Source: Nyssa sinensis
Taxonomy: Eukaryota; Streptophyta; Magnoliopsida; Cornales; Nyssaceae
Reading direction: 5' to 3'
Length of the DNA stretch: 64,000 nucleotides
NCBI GenBank assembly: GCA_008638375.1
Contig: CM018043.1
Span: forward strand, 60,104,510-60,168,509
This document shows, in pieces, positions 1-10,469 of the stretch (positions within the stretch are counted from its first letter, which is position 1; each line of letters opens with the position of its first letter). The translations under genes were made by a program, and so were the position numbers. Below the pieces are notes generated by a model. It did not search any database and had not been told where the DNA came from. It saw only the letters and a program-made list of their open reading frames with translations.

Positions 1-304
1 TCTTTTAATGCACCCTGTTACAGCTCTCCACGAACATGACATGATTTGTGGGTTATGTTGTGTGTGGTGCCCGAGCTGTTTGTGATATGCTCTAGGTTAT
101 TTATCTTTGAAGAATTTTTTATCTTTTTACCTTTAAATAATTGTTAAGTTCATTCTGCTACAAAGCTAGATAAAATGTGAAATATACTTTGGAAACACAA
201 TTTGAACAAATAAGAGTTCAAATTACAATAATCATTTGTTTACAAGGATGAGAATACATTCATAATTAGGTCTCTCCCCTCCACTCACAGTATACCGTCA
301 AAGA
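1..304. other. non-coding flank left of the copia element
   Basis: I see no gene here. The stretch is AT-rich and ends in the 5-bp string AAAGA (300-304), which recurs at 6989-6993 just beyond the 3' LTR of the copia element. I infer that 1-304 was joined to 6994 onward before the copia insertion. Confidence 0.5.
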
Positions 305-572
305 TGTTGGGATATTTTGGAGCATAAGTTTTACTGGGTACGCCTTATATACCGCTTTTGGGCAACCTTCTCAACAACTAAGAGATCCATTCGAGTAGTA
401 ATGGCATTGTAGTAATTTTATTTTCATTAATAATAAAACATAGAGAGGTATGAGAATGAGTTATTATTCCAACCTCTTTTTTCTCAAAAATATTCTCTCA
501 TCCTTTTCTTTTCTTCTCTTCCTCTTCTTCTTTTACCAAACCCTAGAATCATACAAAAAAAGCATTTCAACT
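305..572 (+). repeat. 5' LTR of the copia element
   Basis: The LTR starts TGTTGGGATATTTTGG and ends near TTTCAACT. It shares a long block with the 3' LTR, including the CT-rich stretch and ACCAAACCCTAGAATC. It is about 66 bp longer than its partner because of extra sequence at roughly 325-391. The terminal dinucleotide is not the canonical CA, so the 3' edge is certain only to within one or two bases. Confidence 0.85.
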
Positions 573-586
573 AGGTATCAGATCAC
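573..586 (+). other. copia primer-binding site
   Basis: AGGTATCAGATCAC directly follows the 5' LTR. It differs slightly from TGGTATCAGAGC, the complement of the initiator tRNA-Met 3' end used by most plant copia elements to prime minus-strand DNA. Confidence 0.75.
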
Positions 587-1201
587 TATTGAAGCCAAAA
601 AAAACTCATAGAAAACGTTGTGTAGGACATCAAAGTACAAGAGGAAGTCTATAAGTAAGCTGACATCATCGTCCATATGACGACGTCATGTTGACGTCAA
701 CACTTTGTGACAACACTTGCACGGGTGGATCGCCTTTACCAGATGACCATCGTGGTGATTTTTTAAAAATTTTTTGAGGTTGTTTGATGGGAGTTTTCCA
801 ATTTTGAATTTTTTCGGAAAAAATAGAGGTATTTTTGCAATCTGATTTTTCTGACTTTTTTTATCCTTTTCGTTGCTTCAAACCACTGCATAGAGGTGCG
901 ACTAGCCCTAAGGATGTGTGATTTGATTGGGTCATGATCATCTAAGTCGTTTCTTGTTGAATATGAGCAAAAATTGGAGGTTGGTACTTTTTTTTTCGAT
1001 TTGGGGTGCGTGAACAGTAGCTACTGCTTTTGGTATGCTTTTTATTGGCTATTGCAATATTGTTTGGGTTCTATGCTAGCTTTGAGGGTGTTGTTGGGCT
1101 CTTTTTGGCATTATAGGCATTATTTTTGGTCCAATTTCTAATTATCGATCAGCACTGTGTGTTTTTAGTTAATTATTTGAGCACTAGACTTGTTAAGAAA
1201 T

Positions 1202-2130
1202 ATGTCAGAGATTAGCCAAGTCTCTGGTAACTCTAGTAGTGGTGTGGGTCGTTCAAATACCCAAAATGAAAACCCTACGTTACAGATTACAACTGCTAAA
1301 CTTGACGGCACTAATTATCTTGCATGATCTAGATTTGCTTTGTTGTTTATTAAAAGCAGAGGAAAGATATGTTACATTGATGGAAATATTGCAGAGCCAA
1401 GTCCCACAGCTCTTAGTTTGGTACTTGGGTTTCTAAAAACTCTATTGTTATGTCATGGCTTCTGCACTTTATACAGCCAGAGATTAGTAGTGGTTATCCT
1501 TTTTCGAGGACAACAAAGGAGATATGTGATTCAATTGCTCAGATTTATTCGAAGATGGGGAATGCCACTCAAATTTATGATTTGAGACGCATGATTCATG
1601 AGCTTACGCAAGGAGATATGACTTTGGCTATGTATTATAATACATTGAGGGGATTGTGGCAGGAGTTAGATCAATACCAGATATTCCAAGAAGATTGTTC
1701 CAGTGATGCCCATAAGTTTAAGCAAATGGTCGAACAAGAGCGTATTTTTTAGTTTCTAGTTGGTTTGAACATTGAGTATGACCTGATTCGTGTTCATGTT
1801 TTGGTACATGATCCTCTTCCTTCTCTTAATCAGGTGTATGCTTATGTTCAGGGGAAGGTAGTAGGAGTGTCATGCTTCAGTCTTCTATTCAGGAGAGGTA
1901 TACTCTTGCCTCTACATCTTGGACTTCAGAGAGATCTGCCTTTGCCTCTATGCCTCAACATGAAGGTAAAGGTGTTAGTAGGAGTTGTGATAGCAATCGG
2001 GTTGTTGGCTCCTTTTTTGATGATAAAGATAAGCTTATTTGTGATTATTGTGGAAAGCCAAGACATACAAAAAAGAGTTGTTGGAAACTACATGGTCGGC
2101 CTATATAGGGTAAAGGGGGACGTACTGGAG
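1202..2130 (+). pseudogene. copia gag remnant
   Basis: The gag (nucleocapsid) region would package the element RNA. The likely start is the ATG at 1202, giving MSEISQVSGNSSSG. The frame reads to NYLA, where a TGA near 1325 replaces the usual Trp codon. Homology then continues in shifted frames: DGNIAEPSP near 1380, the gag core with WQELDQY near 1660, and a zinc knuckle CDYCGKPRHTKKSC near 2040-2081. The knuckle keeps the full CX2CX4HX4C spacing. A stop follows the knuckle. At least one premature stop and two frameshifts make it non-functional. Copia identity is clear from the neighbours; a clade name is not. Confidence 0.85.
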
Positions 2131-2132
2131 GT

Positions 2133-2960
2133 GTGACTCAGTCCCATGCTAACCCTACTTCTATTGCTACTCCAACCATTTCTTTGACTTCGATCATTAC
2201 TTCGGCTTCAGTCTCTGCGACCCCAGCTCTTTCCAAGGAGGAGATTGAGTCTCTTCGATGTATTATATCTCAATTGGAGTCCTCATCTACTGCTACTACT
2301 GCTTTTACATTTGCTCACCCGGGTATCCCTACCAAGGCATATAACGCTTCATCCTTATCTACTCATCCCTCTTGGATCATTGATTCGAAAGCGTCTAAAC
2401 ATATCAGAAGCGTCTAATCATATGACTGGTTTGTCGAATGTATTTTCCTCTTATAATACATGTTCTGGTAGAGAAAAAGTTAGGATTGTAGATAGCTCTT
2501 TATCTCCTATCTCTGGTAAAGGTTCCATATTTGTTTCACCTTCTATACCTTTATCCTCTGTTTTACATGTTCCTAATTTTTGTACTAACCTTTTATATGT
2601 TAGTAGTATAACCAAATCATTGAATTGTTGTGTGAGTTTCTTTCCTACCCATTGTATTTTTCAGGACCTGGATGTTAGAGAATATATAATAAAGAAATAA
2701 CAGCTTAATCTTTTAGATGAGTTGGTGATTTCACATGGTATCAGAGCAGGCAAAAAGGTCTTGTGTTCAAATCTTACTGTTATCCTAATAATATAAATTA
2801 AGACGAGTAGGCTCAAACTGGCCACACATGAGAGGGCGTGTTAAAGAATATAATAATAAAATTACACCCTTTCTAACAGTTTAAGCTTTTGGATGAGTTA
2901 GTGATTTCACACTAGACACGAAGAGAACGATCCTCTCGATCAAGATACCGAACTCGAATG
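2133..2960 (+). pseudogene. copia protease remnant, interrupted by a TRIM
   Basis: This is the retropepsin-like aspartic protease region, which in a live element cuts the polyprotein. The active-site region reads WIIDSKAS where copia proteases have W-x-x-DSGAS, so the catalytic-motif Gly is Lys. A 19-bp direct duplication around 2390-2425 (GCGTCTAA repeated) then shifts the frame. The downstream part, NHMTG through FCTNLLYVSSI, is intact in the new frame. Homology stops at FQDL (2672), where the TRIM enters, and resumes at 2912 as DLDTKRTI. The frame therefore spans the insertion. The end near 2960 is where copia similarity fades into foreign sequence. Confidence 0.8.
2673..2911 (+). mobile_element. 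TRIM (miniature LTR retrotransposon) inside the copia protease
   Basis: Two short LTRs flank about 100 bp of internal sequence with no coding capacity. LTR1 is 2673-2735 and LTR2 is 2839-2911; both run TGTTA(G/A)AGAATATA to GTGATTTCACA. The primer-binding site TGGTATCAGAGCAGG starts immediately after LTR1, and a purine-rich GAGAGGGCG precedes LTR2. CTGGA before and CTAGA after fit a 5-bp target duplication with one change. About 240 bp total, non-coding, is typical of TRIMs, which move using enzymes from other elements. Confidence 0.9.
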
Positions 2961-2969
2961 GTGCCATTT

Positions 2970-4015
2970 ATTCGTAGAAAAAGAAGTTGTTGTTGTTAGG
3001 TTGATCTTTCTTGAGAAAAGGCCCACGGGAAACCCATCGATGAAACAAATCTAACACAAGAAAAGCTTCCCATCCCAAACCTTTGTTCGAGTAGAACATT
3101 CACAATTGTTTTTTCTAAATACTTTTACGAAAAAGGAAAAGTCCCCACTCACTCTGCAAAATCAAGGGCTAAACTTGAAGCAAGCCTGAAGCAGTGTAGC
3201 AAGACCTTCTATCCCTCCATTAAGGTCAAACGTTCCCAGGGTCGCTTAGGAGCACCTTGTTGCTACTGAGAATGATAATTGGCTAGAGGCGCAGCGTTGT
3301 TATAAGCAGGTCTGGGGGCAGCTTGCGCTGGGTTTTGCGGTTACGATTGGGTAGGAGGGTTTTTAGGTTGTTGAGTGGGTTGGGGGGGCAGCTCGTCTAA
3401 TTTAGATAGAATCATATATCTTCTTTTATTTATTTCACTATAAACTTGATTATAGAATAAAAAAGACTAGCCCATTCGGTGACTTTTGCGATCGCCCTCA
3501 CTGAACCGACTTGAATCTGAACTACAATTCAGATCAAGGTAGGAAAGTGGGATGGAGGCAGTAAAGAAAGAATACTGAACCTCCCTCCTTTGCACTAATA
3601 AGCTTGATTCTCGATCGCTCCTTCCACTAATAATCTGAGGCGGTCTCTAGTCCAGTCTTTTATCCCCTCTAGGCAGGAGGAGTAAATACGATATACTTAT
3701 CTAGCAAAATAAAATGATGGCTTTCAAGCTTGACAAATAGGGGCATACTCGTGCAAGCCATGCAACGTTCCCAGGCAGGAACTGCTCCTTTCCTTGAGCT
3801 CCCTTGTTAGTTCCTCCCAGGTGTTGATCTTGCAACGGCCCTCTAACACATCCTCGTATCGCGTCCACCACCACAACTTCGCATCCCGAGAGAGATACAT
3901 TGTTGCCATTGTGACTTGGTCGTCAAAAGGGGCACAAACAACCTTAAAGTACTGTTTTGTGTCCCAAAGGTCTTCGAGCCTTGGTATTTTGAATCCCGTT
4001 GAATGGTTGTGCTTG
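2970..4015. other. composite foreign insert between copia protease and integrase
   Basis: Copia similarity stops near 2960-2970 and resumes near 4016, where the frame reads LGSASSFVAEG ahead of the pre-integrase motif. The sequence between is not copia. Part of 3185-3420 on the minus strand reads as a Pro/Gln-rich chain (QNPAQAAPRPAYNN), like a gag linker. 3430-3715 has the look of plant mitochondrial intergenic DNA; that is an impression only. 3720-4010 is a Ty3-type gag piece. No target duplication is visible, which suits end-joining repair with filler DNA better than transposition. Confidence 0.45.
3720..4010 (-). pseudogene. Ty3/gypsy-type gag (retrotransposon gag domain) fragment
   Basis: Read on the minus strand, the stretch from about 4010 downward gives FKIPRLEDLWDTKQYF, then MYLSRDAKLWW, then INTWEELTRELKE. 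This is the hallmark core of the retrotransposon gag domain (W-W plus a helical EL-x-EL segment) found in plant Ty3/gypsy gags. A single-base shift near 3790 changes frame; downstream residues LPGNVAWLAR fit the family. There are no ends, LTRs or partner domains, so it is a fragment carried in the composite insert, opposite in strand to the host copia. Confidence 0.75.
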
Positions 4016-4900
4016 GTTCAGCTTCTAGTTTTGTTGCAGAAGGAATTACTTCTTCATCTAAGAGTTCTAGAGATGTTACTTCATCTGATCAGCTAGTTTG
4101 ATGGCACTAGCGTCTAGGACATCCTTCTTTTTCATCATTACAAAAATTGTTTCTAGCTTTATTTTCTAAGTCCCATGTGTCTCAATTTAGTTGTTGTGTG
4201 AACTTGCAAAACAGTCATGTTTCATTTCCTCCTAGCTTGAATAAAAGTACTTCACCTTTCAGTATGATTCATTTTGATGTATGGGGCCCTTCTCATATCA
4301 CTAGTTTGTCTAGTTATCAATGGTTTGTCACATTTATTGATGATTGTTCTCGCGTTACATGGGTTTATTTGTTACATGCAAAGAGTGAGGACTTCACATG
4401 CTTTAAGAATTTTCATAACATGATTTCTACCCAATTTGATGCCAAAATTAGGGTTCTTCAATCTGATAATGGCGGTGAATATATTGATGGACCATTTAAT
4501 TTGTATGACTGCGCATGGTATTACTCATCAAACTACTTGTGTTGACACTCCATAGCAAAATGGGGTGGCCGAGCGTAAAAATCATCATTTTCTTGAAGTT
4601 GCTAGGGAACTTTTATTTACCATGCATGTTCCCAAACATTATTGGGGAAATCCTCTTCTTACAGCAGTCTACCTCATTAACCAAATGCAGTTTAAATCTC
4701 CACTTGAGGTCTTGGGGGTTTCATCTTATGTATTTCCTATTCCTCCTTGAGTTTTTGGTTGTGTTTGTTTTGTCTATCTTCATGATTCATCTAAGAGCAA
4801 ATTAGATCCCAAGGCCTTAAAATGTGTATTCATGGGTTATTCAGCCACTCAAAAAGGGTATCGTTGTTTGTCATCGCCCTCTTCTTTGATTCCCCCAACC
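4016..4900 (+). pseudogene. copia GAG-pre-integrase and integrase remnant
   Basis: The integrase would insert element cDNA into the genome. The pre-integrase motif RLGHPSF is near 4108-4128, with a TGA and a TAG just upstream. The core reads FIDDCSRVTWVYLL near 4336 (first catalytic Asp) and SDNGGEY near 4462 (second Asp). The frame then breaks; beyond a TAG at 4553-4555, QNGVAERKNHHF near 4556 carries the catalytic Glu. The C-terminal copia signature follows as VFGCV and KCVFMGYS near 4750-4840. The three catalytic acids are all still encoded, but in interrupted frames, so no enzyme is made. Order and spacing agree with copia integrases. Confidence 0.88.
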
Positions 4901-5252
4901 TGTACCTCTCGTACCTCAATTTAATTTTCCAGGTTGTGAACTAGACAAGGACAAGGAGAAACAAGGTATTTGTAACAAGGAGTTGTTGACCTACTCAAGA
5001 AGGAAAAAGAGTGGGACCACTGAACCTTCTCATGCTAACTATCTGTTGGATTCTCCAAATCCAGGAAATGAGCTTCAGGTTGCTCCTTCTAACTAGGTTA
5101 CTCCTTCTAACTCCTCTCTTTCGGGTGATATTTACCTTCCTATTGCAGTCCATAAAGGAGTTCAATCTTGCCCTCAACACCCCATTTCCAACTTTATTTC
5201 TTATCATTCACACTCACCTTCCTATCGTGATTTTGTTTCTTCTTTTTCTTTT

Positions 5253-6248
5253 GTGTCTATTCCTCAGGGTTGGGTAGATGCCTTGGAAGATCCTGAGTGG
5301 AAGGTAACTATGGTAGAAGAAATGAGAGATCTCCAGAAGAATGGTACATGGGAACTTGTGACTCTCCCTGACGGGAAGAAGACTATTGGATGTAAGTGGG
5401 TCTTCACAGTAAAACCTAAGGTAGATGGATTGGAAGAAAGGTATAAAGCTAGACTGGTGGCAAAGGCCTTCACTTAATCCTATGGTATTGATTACCAAGA
5501 AACGTTTGCTCCAGTGGCTAAGATGAATCCCATTAGAGAATTGCTCTCTTTAGCTGCTAATATGGGATGGTCTCTTCAACAATTAGATGCGAAGAATGCC
5601 TTTCTTCATGGTAATTTGGAAGATGAGGTGCATATGGATGTCTCCCCTAGTTTTCCATTTATGTTTCGTGAAGGGAAAGTATGTAAGGTAAAGAAGGCTC
5701 TTTATGGCTTGAAACAATCTCCAAGAGCCTGGTTTGAGAGGTTCAGTAAAGTTATGCAGAAGTACGAGTATAAGCAAAGTCAAGTTCATCACACCCTTTT
5801 CATCAAGCATAAGCAAGGGAAGATTACTATGCTCATAGTCCATGTGGACGTTATAGTGATTACTGGGAACAATGTTGAAAAGATTCAAGCATTAAAATCC
5901 TTATTGGCTAAGGAATTTGAAATAAAGGATTTGGGTGACTTGAGGTATTTTCTTGGGATAGAGGTCGCAAAATCTGAGAAGGGAATTTTCATTTCCCAAC
6001 AAAAGTATGTATTAGATTTGCTAAAGGAAACAGGTATGCTGGGTTGCAAGCCTTATGCTACTCCAATGGAGTTAAATCATAGGCTTAGAGAGTATGATAA
6101 TAATCCAATTGTTAATATAGGCATGTACCAAAGACTTGTGGGTTGGTTGATTTATCTCTCACGTACTTGGCCAAATATTGCCTATGTTGTAAGTGTAGTG
6201 AGTCAATTCATGCACTCCTCGATCATCTCACTTAAAAGCAGTCTTTAG
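5253..6248 (+). pseudogene. copia reverse transcriptase remnant (RVT_2 type)
   Basis: The RT would copy element RNA into DNA. The N-terminal part contains NGTWELVTLPDGKK and KARLVAKAFT, followed by a TAA at 5475-5477. After that stop the frame resumes through ETFAPVAKM and runs unbroken from 5514 to 6248. It includes LQQLDAKNAFLHG, ALYGLKQSPRAW and LKSLLAKEFEIKDLG. The catalytic box, YVDD in active copia RTs, reads HVDV at 5841-5852, so one of the paired Asp residues is lost. The long open stretch makes this the best-preserved part of the element, but it would be inactive. Confidence 0.92.
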
Positions 6249-6772
6249 AAGTCAGCACCTGGGAGAGGTTTGTTATTTTCTAGACATAATCACTTGGAGT
6301 TGGAATCTTATACAAATGCAAATTGGGTGGGATCAGTCCAAGATAGAAGATCCACATCCGGTTATTGTACCTTCGTCGGTGGCAACTTAGTGACATGGCG
6401 CAGTAAGTAACAATCAATTGTTGCTAGATCCAGTGCTGAGGCATAGTTTAGAGCTATGGCACATGGGGTGTGTGAGCTTTTGTGGTACAAAATTATGATG
6501 GAAGAGGTCAATTTTGGTTTGAGTAGTCCATGAGGCTTTATTGTGACAACAAAGGCGCTATTAACATTGCCAATAACCCAATTCAACATGATCAAACTAA
6601 GCGTACTGAAGTGGATAGGCATTTCATTAAAGAGAAGTTAAACTCTAATGTTATTTTGTACTCCGTTTGTGAGGACTACAGAGCAACTGGCTGATGTTTT
6701 GACTAAGGGAGTGTCAAGCAAGGTGTTCCATAATATTTTGTTCAAGTTGGGCATGTGTAATATCTATGCACA
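6249..6772 (+). pseudogene. copia RNase H remnant
   Basis: This is the C-terminal RNase H of the copia polyprotein, needed to remove template RNA. Recognisable pieces are LLFSRHNHLELESYTNANW near 6270, DRRSTSGYC near 6340, ARSSAEA followed by TAG near 6425, and TTEQLADVLTKG near 6670. Stops near 6410, 6447 and 6533 and a frameshift break it. The usual D-A-D-W motif reads TNANW, so at least one catalytic acid is missing. It ends just before the polypurine tract. Confidence 0.85.
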
Positions 6773-6777
6773 AGCTT

Positions 6778-6786
6778 GAGGGGGAG
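6778..6786 (+). other. copia polypurine tract
   Basis: GAGGGGGAG directly abuts the TG start of the 3' LTR. This is the plus-strand primer site and the usual form in plant copia elements. Confidence 0.85.
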
Positions 6787-6988
6787 TGTTGGGATATTTT
6801 GGAGCATTTGTTAGTAACGGCATTATTGTAATTTTATTTTCCTTAATAATAAAACATAAAAAGGTATGGGAATGAGTTATTATTCCAACCTCTTTTCTCT
6901 TTGAAATATTCTCTTATCCTTTTCTTTTCTTCTCTTCCTCTTCTTCTTTTACCAAACCCTAGAATCATACAAATAAAGCATTTTAACT
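6787..6988 (+). repeat. 3' LTR of the copia element
   Basis: It starts TGTTGGGATATTTTGG like the 5' LTR and ends TTTTAACT, followed by AAAGA (6989-6993), the presumed target duplication. It lacks about 66 bp present in the 5' LTR; elsewhere the two differ by scattered substitutions. Confidence 0.87.
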
Positions 6989-6993
6989 AAAGA

Positions 6994-7700
6994 AGTCTTG
7001 GTCCTCCATGACCCCACATATTACATAAGCCTGAGCCAGGTGTGCCTCTCCTTGAGCTAGCTGCTTCTCTACCTCCGTTGCATTGGCCCGGATTGCCTCC
7101 AATTCAGATTTATGAGCATCTCGAGCATTAACTGAAGCTATCCGATCTTGAATTCAACCGCTTGCTCCAGCCAGTATAGCAGCCAATCAACGCCTAAACC
7201 CCAAAACTTGGCATCAGAAATCAAACTTCTGGCCTTTTTAAATCTCAACAGGGGTTAGTGCCAAAAGTTCTCCACTCCATCATTCAAATGGCACTAGGTA
7301 AAGACTCAAGTACCATAGTGCATATCTGAAGGCCCACAAATCTGCAGCGCGCAGCAATCGTTGGATGGCTAGTGAAGATCCTTCGTGCAAGTGGGGCTGC
7401 CTTCGAAAGCCGCTGAGTTCCACAAGCCCCTCGTTAGGCATTACGGAACCAAGAGTGCCAAAAACCCTTGGAATGTGAAGGGGAGTCGAAGGCGGGATAA
7501 GCTACTCGGAATCTGGAATGCTAAGAGAGACTTCATCAAGGGCTATGTCTTGAATTGCCCCATCGTCTCCTTGAGCATTCTTGATCGGAGGAGGAGGTGG
7601 CATATTGGTTGTAGGTTGAGGGTGGTGATTCCCTTGTCCAACCATAACATGGAAAATATATACAAGGGTGAGGTGCAGTAACAAAAAGAAAAGGGGAAGA
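6994..7700 (-). pseudogene. unidentified degenerate coding remnant with coiled coil
   Basis: On the minus strand the low-coordinate end reads ARDAHKSELEAIRAN and TEVEKQLAQGEAHLAQ (about 7035-7150), a charged heptad-like coiled coil. Further upstream on that strand, 7502-7684, a Pro-rich stretch NMPPPPPIKN is followed by an acidic segment. Frames are broken in between. Long Pro-rich plus coiled-coil proteins of this style occur in plant transposon-derived families, but no domain decides between them. I do not assign a function. It flanks the copia insertion, so it may be what the copia landed in. Confidence 0.4.
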
Positions 7701-8036
7701 ATAGAGAGAAAGGAGAGGAGGGTAGAAATCTGAAAGTTATCAAGAAAAAAAACTAACTTGTAACTCCTAGGACCTCAGAGGTGGGAGAGCCAACCTGAGA
7801 AGAGTGTCAACTCCCCCAGCTGATCAAATTTGGGCCGCTCGGCCTGTGGTCTTCTTCTTCATGGCCATAGTATTGGTATCTTTAAAATTTCCAATCCCTA
7901 AGGGAGAAACTATAGGCAATAGGATAGAAGTGGGAAAGATGGAACGAGGGTTGAAGTTTATATAGGGACACAAAAGGGATTAAGTAATGAGAAAAAAATA
8001 AAAGAGGCCTTTATTGTGTATTAGTATATTAATTAG

Positions 8037-8844
8037 GGCTAGTCATACATGTATGCTAGCAAATCAATAAAGGACCTAAACTCAAAAGCACATGTGCGAG
8101 TGGACTTGTCATGAAAAATTGTTAGACATTGTACTCAAGCTCTCACAAAGTCCATACAATTATTCAACTTTTTATTTTTTTTTTTGTGATGGGCAGTAAC
8201 CCAACTCTCTCTCACGGCTCTCACTATATGGGCAGTAACCCAACTCTCTCTCACGGCTCTCACTATGCACACGGTGCACACACTCTCATGGCTATTCAGC
8301 CCACCACTATGGCCACCACTCACCCCACTTCACCATTATTTTTTGTGGATACACTGAATGTGATAGTGACCCACATATATATAATACTAACTCTAAGTCT
8401 TATATTGATAAGGGCATCTAATCTCACACAAATTACTATACCTTGTTCAACTATAATTAGGAAACTTACCCTCACTAAAATATTACTCCAACTACAATTA
8501 GGACTACTCAAAAAAACATTCCAAATATTACTAAGACTCAACAAACCAAAATTAGGAAACTTCCTAAAATTATAGGGCTTGGTTTAATTGGTCCCACAAG
8601 GCCTCCCTTAAACCAAGCTCGCCAAAGTAACTTTACAACGCCTTCACAAGAAATAATCTTTAAAGTAATTTATGTTGTTGTAAGAAGATTGCGCGACAGC
8701 AATCTGGAACACTCATCAATTGTATGGACTTTGTGAGAGCTTGAGTACAATGTCTAACAGTTTTTCATGACAAGTCCACTTGCACATGTGTGCTTTTGAG
8801 TTCAGGTCCTTTATTGATTAGCTGGCATATGTGTATGACTATTT
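8037..8844. mobile_element. non-autonomous DNA transposon with about 120-bp inverted repeats
   Basis: The left arm 8041-8161 and right arm 8719-8840 are inverted copies. AGTCATACATGTATGC in the left arm pairs with the complement of GCATATGTGTATGACT in the right. GTGGACTTGTCATGAAAAA and GTACTCAAGCTCTCACAAAG recur in both. Small indels separate the arms. The interior of about 560 bp has no convincing coding frame. Long inverted repeats suggest a Mutator-like or foldback element; no 9-bp target duplication is clear, so the family is uncertain. Confidence 0.8.
8189..8266 (+). repeat. perfect 39-bp tandem duplication
   Basis: Two identical 39-bp units starting ATGGGCAGTAACCC lie head to tail at 8189-8227 and 8228-8266, inside the inverted-repeat element. 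No mismatches are visible, so the duplication is recent compared with the diverged arms. Confidence 0.95.
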
Positions 8845-10466
8845 TACCCTCTATTTTTAAAACCCTAACCATCTCTCCTTCCCCATCTCTCTAGCGCTCA
8901 ATCAATCTCTCTTTGTGGTCCCCATCTTTAACTCCATCGACATACACTAGCCCGATTCCTTTATCTTGCATTTCCCATCGATGCTAACCTTCTTTTTTGT
9001 CGACTCTACGATGCCAAATACCCTTCTAATATGAGCGAAGTTGTTCGATTTTGATCTGGGTCTCGCCCGCGATTGTGAAGGCTGGACTATCCCTTTAAAG
9101 TTGTGGTCTTTTAGGCCTTGAATTGCTCTAAGACAGACTCTGCTCATGTGCCTCAAACTCATCTCCTATAATATATGTTGATGATAGCTATTTAAATGTT
9201 GAGGAATTGATTGGAAAAAATTCATGGTCTGAATTTTGATTCCCAACTTGGTAGGCGTATGTGAAGAAGAGAACACCACGTTTGGTTTTGGTATGGTGAT
9301 CAATCTAGGCATAGGACATGTGACATGTTGACATTATGGAGGCAGTCAAACAATGGCTTTCGAGCAATCAAGCTAATTGGCCAAATTTCATACAAAGATT
9401 GAATTGGCAAAACAACAATAGTGAAATTTCACTGTCTAGACAAATAGTAAAATTTAACTATTTCCCTAGACAGTAAAGTTTTACTGTTAGTTTATCATAT
9501 TTATATCTCCACAACAAATTTATTATTTTCAAATGAGTTGTGCATTTGAGATTTACCAAGTGAAAGTGTTCCTCTTCATAAAAATAAAAATAAAAATTGA
9601 AAATATGATAGTGAAATTAAAACAATGAAATTTTGTTGTCCCCTCGAAATAGTGAAATTTTACTGTTTCTCTATATTGAAATTTTGCTCTTTCAAATCGA
9701 TTTTTTTCCCAAAAAATTTCATATACAATATGGATCTTGTTTGATAGATCTCATTTTTTAGAGTCCAAATATATAAATTTTATTTTAAAAAATTTATAAT
9801 TTATAAGTTATTCAATTTTGAAATTTGAAAAATTTTTTTGAAAGACATCCTTAATTTTTGGGAGGTTGTTATGATGATGGGTATTTTAGTCACATAAATA
9901 TTGAGAGACTTTTGGGGTTAAAAAGAAAGGACTTGGACCCGATCCTAATTAACATAATATTTGTGGACCTTTGGCCAAAAAACCCTATTAATTATACCTG
10001 GGTAGTTGGGACATTGCACGGTAGGCTTCCTAGACAACACTCTAATGCTAGAAAAACATAAACTCTCTTCGAAGGAGCTAACCCTCAACAAGAGCACCCG
10101 CCAAAGCAACTGTCTACTAGTTGGGTCCTATTTAGGAATTACCCTAACAGTCCAACACTCTCGCAAGAGAGCTTGCTCTCCTCAAAATCCCCTACCTCTT
10201 GGTCATCCTAAGGCGGCACTTCCTTACCCCCACTAGGAGAATCTTGAACTCTCACCCTAGCTAGGAGGAGGAAAGATAGGCTTAGTTTGGTTCACCCTAA
10301 TGACACTCAACCTTTTGCCTTGTCCTAGGCCCCAGTTCGCCTTGTTATTTGGGGTTGAAACTGTTTGCAGCAATGCTACCATTGAAAGAAGGAGGAGCTT
10401 CTCCCAAACGTCCCGAGAATTAAAGAAAGCTCCCCCATTGAGGGGGAGACATGGTCAAAAGGATCC
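8845..10466. other. no gene recognised
   Basis: The left part, 8880-9180, is richer in C and T and has short open frames without known motifs. From 9380 the sequence is very AT-rich and repeats variants of AGTGAAATTTTACTGT in both orientations. Nothing here supports a gene. Confidence 0.5.
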
Positions 10467-10469
10467 TTA

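Larger units (their letters stand above)
305..6988 (+). mobile_element. Ty1/copia LTR retrotransposon, degenerate, full-length
   Basis: Two related LTRs (305-572 and 6787-6988) bracket a gag-protease-integrase-RT-RNase H series in copia order. A primer-binding site matches the initiator-tRNA-Met type, and a polypurine tract GAGGGGGAG lies directly before the 3' LTR. AAAGA flanks both ends and is the likely target-site duplication. Stops and frameshifts hit every domain, so no polyprotein can be made. Two later insertions, a TRIM at 2673-2911 and a composite foreign stretch at about 2970-4015, split the protease and pre-integrase regions. The remaining internal length of about 5 kb is usual for copia elements. 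Confidence 0.93.

Noticed and set aside
8880..9180. A host exon captured next to the inverted-repeat element
   Set aside because: It has coding-like composition but no family match or splice sites I could defend.
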